Assembly: GCA_902782785.1 (NCBI GenBank)
Contig: CACZOH010000077.1
Coordinates: 1-8,614 of the forward strand
Length of the DNA: 8,614 nt
Direction of reading: 5' to 3'
Source: an uncultured Ruminococcus sp.
Lineage (GTDB): Bacteria > Bacillota > Clostridia > Oscillospirales > CAG-272
The notes below the pieces were generated by a model that was given only the letters and a program-made list of their open reading frames with translations, was not told the DNA's origin and did not search any database. Positions within the stretch are counted from its first letter, which is position 1. The number at the start of each line of letters is the position of its first letter. This document shows, in pieces, positions 1-6,458 of the stretch. The position numbers were made by a program, and so were the translations under genes.

Positions 1-1437
1 ACCGTCGCCTTGATCATCAGCATTTTGATAGCCGTACTCGGTTCGCTTTTAATGCCGTATATACTTAAAGTTCTCGGCGCAGGTGACGAGGGTACTGAGC
101 TGTGGAACTATACGAAGGATTATTTACAGATAATGTTCTGGGGAGCTCCGCTGACCTTCGTGTATTTTTTGCTGTACTACTGCGTACGCTGCGACGATAA
201 CGAAAAGCTTGCAAGCGCCGGTTATCTTGCGGGATATTTGTCGGACGTTGCTGCAAGCGCGCTTCTGATACTTGTTTTCAAGCTGGACGTGCGCGGTGCG
301 ATAATCGCAACGGTATTGGGAAAAGCGATCGGTGTCGTTATTTTTTCAATGCACTTTACACGCAAATGGGCGATACTCCGCTTCAAATTTTCAAAACCCG
401 ATATAAAGCTGATATTCAGGGTGCTGAAAACGGGAATGTCTTCTTCCTTCGGCTATATCGGTCAGTTTGCCGCGCTTCTTATAGTGAACAATCTGCTTTT
501 GCGTCTCGGGGGCGAAAGTGCGCTCGCGCAGATGAACGTCGTCCAAAACGTATCGTATTTTGCGTTGGCGATATATATGGCTCTCGGCGATACCGCTCAG
601 CCTCTGTGCGGCACGTTCTTTGCGGAGCATAACAAGGAAGCCATAAAACGCGTTATGTTTCTCACCGTCGGTATCGGCGTCATATGCGGAGGGATCATTT
701 CAGGACTTTTCGCGATTTTTGCTCCGTCTGTCTGTGCGTTGTTCGGACTGACGGAAAGCACCGCCGCCGAGGGAGCGTTCGCAGTGCGGCTGTTTTGCCT
801 GTCTGTCATACCCGCGGGATTAAGCCTGACGTGGAGCTCATGCTTCCAGTCGATAGGCAGAGAAAAGATGGTGTTCTTGATAAATCAGCTGCGTAATTTC
901 GTCTGCTTTACCGCATTTGCCGTGCTGTTCTTCACGTTCGGTCTTAAATGGTTCTGGTTCGTATTTCTTGCGGCGGAGCTCGGAGCGCTTGCCATTTGGA
1001 TCCCTGTTTGCCGTATCAAAAAACGCGAGGAGACGGATGCGATATTCTCATATCTGCTTGACGCAAATTCCTCCGATATTGCGGATCTGATTAGTAAAGC
1101 GGAGAGCTTCTGTGAAGAGCATGACGCCAATCCGAAGCAGATATACTATATTTCTTTATGCGTGGAAGAAGTTTGTCAGGCGATAATTGACAACGCATTC
1201 CGTAAAGAGGGAAACGAATATATACAGCTTACGTTGTGTATGGAGGAAGACGGTACGGCTGTACTCCATCTGCGTGACAACGCGGTGAACTTCAATCCGT
1301 TTTCAATGAAAACGGGACATGATTACGAGAATGAGGAAAGTCTTGCCTCGCTCGGAATACAAATGGTCAAGGCAAAATCAAAACAATTTTTCTATCGGCG
1401 CTACGCCGGATTCAATACGCTGACCGTGGAGGTTTGA
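1..1437 (+). CDS. MATE-family transporter fused to a C-terminal RsbW-like GHKL ATPase domain (5' end outside window)
   Basis: The frame is open from base 1 (Thr-Val-Ala precede the TTG at 10), so the true start lies upstream; roughly the first 80-90 residues, about two membrane helices, are missing. What remains up to about nt 1020 is a polytopic membrane protein with about ten hydrophobic segments, short charged loops and a mid-protein amphipathic stretch, fitting the MATE/MatE fold: an inner-membrane antiporter exporting drugs or metabolites using a cation gradient. After a basic junction (IKKREE, about nt 1015-1030) comes a soluble domain of about 135 residues resembling the HATPase domain of RsbW/SpoIIAB anti-sigma kinases: VEEVCQAIIDNAF at 1162-1200, RDNAVNFNP at 1273-1299, SLGIQMVKAK at 1348-1377, and a closing NTLTVEV strand. 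Key nucleotide-binding positions are altered (see findings), so this domain may be a catalytically weak or dead partner. Substrate cannot be read from sequence. The next gene starts 4 nt downstream, implying one transcript. Confidence 0.85.
   Translation, partial: TVALIISILIAVLGSLLMPYILKVLGAGDEGTELWNYTKDYLQIMFWGAPLTFVYFLLYYCVRCDDNEKLASAGYLAGYLSDVAASALLILVFKLDVRGAIIATVLGKAIGVVIFSMHFTRKWAILRFKFSKPDIKLIFRVLKTGMSSSFGYIGQFAALLIVNNLLLRLGGESALAQMNVVQNVSYFALAIYMALGDTAQPLCGTFFAEHNKEAIKRVMFLTVGIGVICGGIISGLFAIFAPSVCALFGLTESTAAEGAFAVRLFCLSVIPAGLSLTWSSCFQSIGREKMVFLINQLRNFVCFTAFAVLFFTFGLKWFWFVFLAAELGALAIWIPVCRIKKREETDAIFSYLLDANSSDIADLISKAESFCEEHDANPKQIYYISLCVEEVCQAIIDNAFRKEGNEYIQLTLCMEEDGTAVLHLRDNAVNFNPFSMKTGHDYENEESLASLGIQMVKAKSKQFFYRRYAGFNTLTVEV
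1426..1432 (+). promoter_or_regulatory. Shine-Dalgarno for the TTG-initiated acetyltransferase gene
   Basis: GTGGAGG lies inside the last codons of the transporter gene, 9 nt before the TTG at 1442. No ATG or GTG in frame is equally well placed, so this site decides the start. Its position within the upstream gene, with stop and start only 4 nt apart, suggests translational coupling. Confidence 0.7.
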
Positions 1438-1441
1438 TAAA

Positions 1442-2269
1442 TTGTATAACGGAATACGTCTTGCAGAAGAACGTGATATAGCGTCATTATGCAGGATATG
1501 GAAAGTCTGTTTCGGAGACGACGAAGATTACGTCAGATTTTTTTACCGTGAGAATTTTGGTTATATAACGACGGCGGTATATGCGGTAAACGATCAGCCT
1601 GTCAGTATGCTTCACTGGTTTGACGCAACATTCGCCGGCGGGGGTGAGGCAATTGACGCGAAATTCCTGTATGCAGGCGGTTCTTTGCCGGAGTTCCGTA
1701 AAAACGGATATTATACCGCGCTGTTTCGCTACGTTGAGGAATACGCAAAAGACAATAACTGCGCGCTTTTCGGAAAACCGGTCCGCCGCGACATCATACC
1801 GTATTATCAAAAACTCGGCTTTGAACAAGACGCAAGTCTAAAACTTGTTACCGTATACCCGGAAGAAAAAGAAGCCGTAAGGTTTTCTGAAATAACGCCA
1901 AAGGATTACAACCGGATGCGCGATAATGCTTTTTCCTCTCATCCGTACGTCAAATGGTCTGACAGACACGTGAAATTCTGCATGAACGAGACGGCATATT
2001 TCGGCGGCAGAACGCTTAAAGTCACACTTGACGGATGCAAATATTTTATTATGTGCGCACCGCAGGAAGAGGAGCTTAAGGTCATAGAAACAAATCTTCC
2101 TCTTGAAAAGATAAGGAGAGCTGCCTTTGCTTTGTGCGAAACGTTCTCCGTTAAGTATCTTAAAGCGTACTTACCGGATTATCTATACAGCGAAGGAGAA
2201 GACGTCGTTTCTTCCATTGTTTATAACGCGCCGCTCCGCAATACTTACGTAAATCTGATCCTGATCTGA
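1442..2269 (+). CDS. GNAT-family acetyltransferase with a second C-terminal domain
   Basis: This 275-residue soluble protein has an N-terminal GNAT fold. Residues 4-20 form the opening strand-helix (IRLAEERDIASL), and an acetyl-CoA-binding core sits near residues 78-95 with the loop LPEFRKNGYYTALF. The classical Q/R-x-x-G-x-G/A motif appears as R86-K-N-G89-Y-Y91, so the last small residue is replaced by Tyr. The YYQKLGFEQD segment that follows is the usual GNAT strand 5/helix 4 region. Residues after about 140 form an extra domain ending in YVNLILI, a two-domain layout seen in many clostridial GNAT proteins and loosely Eis-like. The acceptor could be a small molecule, a drug or a protein; nothing in the sequence decides this. 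It is sandwiched between an efflux pump and a signalling protein, with 4-nt and 14-nt gaps, so co-transcription is very likely. Start is TTG, supported by GTGGAGG at 1426-1432. Confidence 0.85.
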   Translation: MYNGIRLAEERDIASLCRIWKVCFGDDEDYVRFFYRENFGYITTAVYAVNDQPVSMLHWFDATFAGGGEAIDAKFLYAGGSLPEFRKNGYYTALFRYVEEYAKDNNCALFGKPVRRDIIPYYQKLGFEQDASLKLVTVYPEEKEAVRFSEITPKDYNRMRDNAFSSHPYVKWSDRHVKFCMNETAYFGGRTLKVTLDGCKYFIMCAPQEEELKVIETNLPLEKIRRAAFALCETFSVKYLKAYLPDYLYSEGEDVVSSIVYNAPLRNTYVNLILI

Positions 2270-2283
2270 AAGGAAAGAATACA

Positions 2284-4398
2284 ATGTCAAATAAAGAAAG
2301 CAAAAAGAAAGTCAGACTTGTTTCACTTCGATTTAAAGTTGTCGTTGTGATCGTTTTCACGGCGCTGGTGCTGTCGGTTTTGGCCGTTACCATCAGCTAT
2401 CACGTTTACAGTAGCACGATGGACGATCACTATAAGACGCTCGCGTCAAACCTCGCAAAAACTGCGGCGACCCAGCTTGACGCAAAAGATCTCCTCCGTT
2501 ATTACGAAGCCGTCAAGCAGATAGGCGAATATGACGACGCAAAATACTGGGGCGACGCGGCTTACCGTGAAGAATACGACAAAAAAGCCAACGCCATAAA
2601 GGACGACCGCTATTACGAGATGCTCAATATTCTTTTCGACATCAAGGAAAGCAATGAGGTTAAATTCTTATACGTCCAGATACTTGAAGGAAATATGGTC
2701 ACGTACGTAATGGACGCGGATGACACCGAAGAACAATGTCAGCTCGGTACAAACCACGAGATCTCCGGTCCTGCAAAGGAAATCGAGCACCCGGAAGACG
2801 GTATCCCCGCTTTCATCACCAACGATACATACGGTTGGCTTTGTACATCTGTTGAACCGGTCAGGGACGACGACGGAAAATCCGTTGCGCTTGTCGGAGT
2901 TGACATATCGATGAACGAAATAATGAAAGACCGTGCCGATTATCTGCGTACCATTATTTTGTTTATAGGTATAGTCGTTATCGTATTGATCGCGGTTATC
3001 CTTTTCGGCGTCGCAAAAGCGCTGATCAATCCTATCAACATGTTATCTGACGCAACCCGTTCTTTCGTACAGGATCGCAGTGACGAACAAAAGGTCGATT
3101 CCGCCATATCGCGTTTGAAGATCAACACCGGCGACGAAGTGGAGACGCTTTGCGATTCCGTCAAACAGATGGAAAACGATATAAACAGATACATCGTCAA
3201 CCTTACAGCCGTAACGGCGGAAAAGGAACGTATAAGCGCGGAGCTGAACGTAGCGTCGCAGATCCAGGCGGATATGCTTCCGAGGATATTCCCGGCGTTT
3301 CCGGACCGTCCCGAATTCGATATCTACGCCTCGATGACGCCGGCGAAAGAGGTCGGAGGAGATTTCTACGATTTCTTCTTGATAGACGACGACCATATAG
3401 GCCTTGTAATGGCGGACGTTTCCGGCAAAGGAGTTCCCGCGGCTCTGTTTATGGTCATAGCAAAGACGCTTATCAAGAACCATGCGCAGCAGGGTGAAAG
3501 CCCCTCCGAGATACTGAAGCACGTAAACGAGCAGCTGTGCGAGGGCAACGAGGCGGAATTGTTCGTTACGGTCTGGTTAGCGACGGTTGAAATATCAACG
3601 GGCAAAGGACTTGCCGCAAACGCGGGACACGAGCACCCCGTTATACGCCGTGCGAACGGTGAATTTGAGCTTGTTCAATACCGTCATTCTCCCGCGGTCG
3701 CAACAATGGAGGGGATACGTTTCCGCGAGCACGAGTTCAAGCTTGAACCGGGCGACAGACTTTTCGTTTATACAGACGGCGTTCCCGAGGCAACGAACGC
3801 ACAACACGAACTGTTCGGAACCGACAGGATGCTTCAGGTGCTAAATCAGAATGCCGATGCAGCGCCTAAAGAACTTCTTCTTGCCGTAAGAAACGAAATT
3901 GACGATTTTGTCGGCGAAGCACCGCAGTTTGACGATATTACGATGATGGATTTCGTTTATTTCGGCGAACCCAACAAATCGGACGCCGTTTTAAGACTTG
4001 AAGCGAGAACAAACAATCTTGACAAAGTCATCGCGTTCATAAATGAAAATCTTGATAAAAACAACTGCCCGCAGAAGATAAAAATGCAGATAGACGTTGC
4101 GGTCGAAGAGCTGTTCGTCAATATTTCTCACTACGCATATAACCCGGAGGTCGGTTTCGCAACGATCAATTTCGGTTGGGAAAACGATAAAAAATACGCC
4201 GTCATAACGTTCAAAGACAGCGGCGTTCCGTTTAATCCGCTTGAAAAGCCCGATCCCGATCTGACGCTTTCCGCAGAAGAACGTCAGATAGGCGGACTCG
4301 GTATCTATATGGTAAAAAAGAGTATGAGCGACGTCAGATACGAATATAAAGACGGACAGAATATACTCACGATAAAAAAGCTTTTAACGGATGAATAA
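2284..4398 (+). CDS. Membrane sensor: Cache-like domain, HAMP, PP2C/SpoIIE phosphatase and RsbW-like ATPase
   Basis: This 704-residue protein reads as a complete partner-switching sensor. TM1 is at about 19-40 and TM2 at about 223-244, enclosing some 180 extracellular residues that end in VALVGVDISMNEI, as Cache ligand-binding domains often do. A HAMP linker (about 245-300) and a short coiled coil lead to an RsbU/SpoIIE-type PP2C phosphatase. Its metal-binding acidic motifs are all present: EVGGDFYD (356-363), ADVSGKG (377-383), YTDG (496-499) and FDDIT (549-553). From about 565 an RsbW-like HATPase domain follows, with intact N box (E608, E609, N613, H616), G1 box DSGVPFNP (645-652) and GGLGIYMVKK (670-679). 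By family knowledge the phosphatase would dephosphorylate a STAS-domain antagonist and the ATPase domain would phosphorylate it or bind a sigma factor; neither partner is encoded here. Start ATG is preceded by AAGGAAAG with good spacing. Confidence 0.92.
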   Translation: MSNKESKKKVRLVSLRFKVVVVIVFTALVLSVLAVTISYHVYSSTMDDHYKTLASNLAKTAATQLDAKDLLRYYEAVKQIGEYDDAKYWGDAAYREEYDKKANAIKDDRYYEMLNILFDIKESNEVKFLYVQILEGNMVTYVMDADDTEEQCQLGTNHEISGPAKEIEHPEDGIPAFITNDTYGWLCTSVEPVRDDDGKSVALVGVDISMNEIMKDRADYLRTIILFIGIVVIVLIAVILFGVAKALINPINMLSDATRSFVQDRSDEQKVDSAISRLKINTGDEVETLCDSVKQMENDINRYIVNLTAVTAEKERISAELNVASQIQADMLPRIFPAFPDRPEFDIYASMTPAKEVGGDFYDFFLIDDDHIGLVMADVSGKGVPAALFMVIAKTLIKNHAQQGESPSEILKHVNEQLCEGNEAELFVTVWLATVEISTGKGLAANAGHEHPVIRRANGEFELVQYRHSPAVATMEGIRFREHEFKLEPGDRLFVYTDGVPEATNAQHELFGTDRMLQVLNQNADAAPKELLLAVRNEIDDFVGEAPQFDDITMMDFVYFGEPNKSDAVLRLEARTNNLDKVIAFINENLDKNNCPQKIKMQIDVAVEELFVNISHYAYNPEVGFATINFGWENDKKYAVITFKDSGVPFNPLEKPDPDLTLSAEERQIGGLGIYMVKKSMSDVRYEYKDGQNILTIKKLLTDE

Positions 4399-4401
4399 AC
4401 A

Positions 4402-4426
4402 AAAGGCGCTTGAAAAAAGCGCCTTT
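4402..4426 (+). terminator. Perfect 10-bp hairpin between sensor and channel genes; weak terminator or attenuator
   Basis: AAAGGCGCTT (4402-4411) and AAGCGCCTTT (4417-4426) pair perfectly around a GAAAA loop, 3 nt after the sensor stop codon. On the plus strand only three T residues follow the GC core, then GAAATAT, so termination is probably partial and the channel gene could be reached by read-through. The minus strand has the better T-rich tail (TTTTGTTTATT). An mRNA processing or stabilising role is an alternative. Confidence 0.6.
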
Positions 4427-4437
4427 GAAATATCGGC

Positions 4438-4444
4438 GAAAGGA
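4438..4444 (+). promoter_or_regulatory. Shine-Dalgarno fixing the channel gene start at ATG 4452
   Basis: GAAAGGA ends 7 nt before ATG 4452. The only upstream in-frame alternative, TTG 4410, lies inside the hairpin at 4402-4426 and has no purine-rich site at a suitable distance. The 14 extra residues it would add look like translated intergenic sequence. Confidence 0.75.
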
Positions 4445-4451
4445 TAAAAAT

Positions 4452-6302
4452 ATGAAGAAGAGAAGCGATAAGAAGCGTAAATTCACGTTAAAAGAACGGT
4501 TTCAATACTGGTTTGACAACAGAATGACAAAAGGCTCGCTCGGACTGATACGCGTATTGATAGTCGTTTCCGTTATACTTGCCATATCTATGGCGGGACT
4601 TATAATCCTTTTCAAATTCAACGAAGAGGGCGAGGTCGCGTCGGTTTTCTGGGACAGTATCGCCACCGTGATAAACGCATGGATGCCGTCGTTTGAAGAC
4701 GGATCTCCCGGTTATCTGATCCTGATGTCAATAACCGCAATAGCCGGAGTTTTATTTACAAGCGTTCTCATAGGTATCATAACGAGCGCGATAGAGGAGA
4801 AAATAGACAATCTCAAAAGAGGCAATTCCCTTGTTCTTGAAAAGGATCATATCGTGGTTCTGGGCTTCTATCCCGGCGAATACGAGCTTTTGAATCAGCT
4901 TATTTTAGCATCGGCTGACGAACCGTCCTGTATCGTTATAGCCGAGGATATGGAAAGGGAAGAGATGGAACAGAATATTTCTGAAAACCTTGATATTCCG
5001 AAAAACGTCCGTATAGTATGCAGGACCGCCGATATAACGGATCCCGCGTCTATTGAAAAATGCTCCGTTGAAACGTGCAAAACCGTCATTGTCGCACCGA
5101 CGGAGGATCTCAAAACAATAAAAGCGATACTTTCGGTGTCCGCACTTTTGCAGAAAAAAGGAAAACCGGAGATAAGCATAAACGCAATATTATCAAAGAA
5201 CGAATACAGATTTCCCGCTTCGCTTGCCGACGCAAACAACATAACGACTCTTCAGACACACAACATACTGGCAAAGATGATCGCGCATTCCTGTACCCAG
5301 ACGGGGCTTTCCGAGCTGTTCAGAGAAGTGTTCAATTTTGAAGGCTCCGAGTTTTATCTTGAGGAATTGAGCGGTACGGACGATCTTACGTTTGAAGATA
5401 TAACCGTGCGCTTGAACAACGCAATACCCGTAGGCGTGTGCCGTGAAGGTAAGGTCGTGCTGAATCCCGGCGCCGGCTATAAGCTTACCGCCGCGGACAG
5501 CATACTTGTTTATTCCGAAGATAAAGCCCCCGCAAAGCTCGATACGGAATACAGCGAAAACAGCGGCGCGGCAAAAACTCCCGTTCTGTCGGATAATGAA
5601 TCGACAAGCGCCGCTGTTCTGGGTCATAACGAAACGCTGCCCGTTCTTCTGAATGAATTTCCCGAAAACGTTGCGGAGGTATATATTTACGAGCAAAACG
5701 TCGAAAAAGACGAACAAACCGAAATGATCGCGGCGGCTTCCAAAAGGAATATTAAACTGGAATATACCGAAAAAGATCCCCGAAACGAGGACGTACTGCT
5801 TGAAGCCGCAATGAGATGCGAGCATATCATTGTATTGAACGACCACGAGAAGGACCCGGATGAAGCTGATACGGACGTTATATTTACTCTTTTGAATTTA
5901 AGGGATATAAGACAGCGTTACGGGCTTAAATTCAATATAACCGTTGAAATGCAGAAAGAGCGCAATCAGAATCTCGCAGGCGTCGGCGACAGTACGGATT
6001 TTCTCGTAACGTCAAGTATGTCTTCGCTTATATTGGCTCAGCTTGCCGAGAATCCCGAATTGATAGACGTATTCCGCGAGATCCTTTCAAACAAGGGGAA
6101 TGAATTGTATTTAAAGAACGTCGGCAAAATGCAGTTTGAAGGACGGTATTCCGTCCGCGAGCTTCGCCGTATCATGTTAAAGCAGGGATACGTGCTGATG
6201 GGCTTGATGAGCGGAAACGAATACTCGTATTTTGACCGTACGCTTGACGATATCATAAATCTCAATAAAGATGATTGTCTTATTGTAATAGGCGAAAAAT
6301 AA
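4452..6302 (+). CDS. CASTOR/POLLUX-type ion channel protein with two RCK-like cytoplasmic regions
   Basis: The 616-residue product begins with a basic stretch and the FDNRMTKG motif (21-28), typical of bacterial homologues of the plant CASTOR/POLLUX (DMI1) channels. TM1 spans about 32-56. A pore-loop-like segment covers about 64-86 (SIATVINAWMPSFEDGS, no TVGYG potassium filter), and TM2 spans about 88-113 (ending SVLIGIITSAIEEKI). The TM2-to-cytosol linker IDNLKRGNS leads into a Rossmann-like RCK unit starting HIVVLGFYPGEYELL at 133-147. The first cytoplasmic half runs to about 370. A charged, low-complexity linker (about 370-395) precedes a second RCK-like half to the C-terminus. Length and order match the family. 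The plant members are nuclear-envelope channels linked to calcium signalling; the ions carried by bacterial members are not established. RCK-type domains usually sense ligands or divalent cations, so gating by a cytoplasmic ligand is a reasonable inference. Start chosen at ATG 4452 from GAAAGGA at 4438-4444. Confidence 0.85.
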   Translation: MKKRSDKKRKFTLKERFQYWFDNRMTKGSLGLIRVLIVVSVILAISMAGLIILFKFNEEGEVASVFWDSIATVINAWMPSFEDGSPGYLILMSITAIAGVLFTSVLIGIITSAIEEKIDNLKRGNSLVLEKDHIVVLGFYPGEYELLNQLILASADEPSCIVIAEDMEREEMEQNISENLDIPKNVRIVCRTADITDPASIEKCSVETCKTVIVAPTEDLKTIKAILSVSALLQKKGKPEISINAILSKNEYRFPASLADANNITTLQTHNILAKMIAHSCTQTGLSELFREVFNFEGSEFYLEELSGTDDLTFEDITVRLNNAIPVGVCREGKVVLNPGAGYKLTAADSILVYSEDKAPAKLDTEYSENSGAAKTPVLSDNESTSAAVLGHNETLPVLLNEFPENVAEVYIYEQNVEKDEQTEMIAAASKRNIKLEYTEKDPRNEDVLLEAAMRCEHIIVLNDHEKDPDEADTDVIFTLLNLRDIRQRYGLKFNITVEMQKERNQNLAGVGDSTDFLVTSSMSSLILAQLAENPELIDVFREILSNKGNELYLKNVGKMQFEGRYSVRELRRIMLKQGYVLMGLMSGNEYSYFDRTLDDIINLNKDDCLIVIGEK

Positions 6303-6458
6303 ATAATACAAATTCTCGTTTTAAGTGTAAGAAAACGCATAAAAAGTACGTCTAACAGAATAGAAGACGAAAAACGATTTGAACGGAGCATTTCTTTGAT
6401 AAGACCGGTCAAATCTTGATTTGTACTGACGATTGATTAAGGAGGAATATATCCGCTC
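6303..6458. other. 156-nt intergenic region upstream of the serpin, with a small palindrome
   Basis: The gap is AT-rich and has no clear sigma-A promoter: no TTGACA/TATAAT pair with 16-18 nt spacing was found by eye. It holds a perfect 8-bp palindrome GACCGGTC (6403-6410) and 7-bp arms GATTTGA (6376-6382) and TCAAATC (6409-6415) 26 nt apart. These could be an operator or mRNA structure, or chance. An A/T-only-centred hairpin near 6317-6337 is too weak to call a terminator. Confidence 0.3.
6441..6445 (+). promoter_or_regulatory. Strong Shine-Dalgarno of the serpin gene with long spacing
   Basis: GGAGG is followed by 13 nt before ATG 6459, longer than the usual 5-9 nt. No better in-frame start lies between them, and the ATG opens a clean lipoprotein signal peptide, so the start stands. 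The spacing may lower translation efficiency. Confidence 0.6.

Noticed and set aside
10..12. TTG as the true start of the transporter
   Set aside because: The frame is open before it, it has no ribosome binding site in view, and the MATE fold would lack its first two helices.
3043..3522. Minus-strand open frame of 159 codons inside the sensor gene
   Set aside because: It lies opposite the HAMP and phosphatase coding region, whose motifs are intact; no independent coding evidence.
4410..4451. Upstream TTG start for the channel gene adding 14 residues
   Set aside because: It lies within the hairpin at 4402-4426 and lacks a ribosome binding site, whereas ATG 4452 has GAAAGGA 7 nt upstream.
5193..5846. 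Minus-strand open frame of 217 codons inside the channel gene
   Set aside because: It is fully antisense to a well-supported gene, has no recognisable domain, and is best explained as a codon-bias shadow.
6317..6337. Hairpin CGTTTT/AAAACG after the channel gene as a terminator
   Set aside because: The 6-bp stem is mostly A-T with a 9-nt loop and no T tract after it, so it is unlikely to terminate.
6303..6458. Sigma-A promoter for the serpin
   Set aside because: Candidates such as TTGATA near 6396 or TTGAAC near 6379 have no acceptable -10 hexamer at 16-18 nt.
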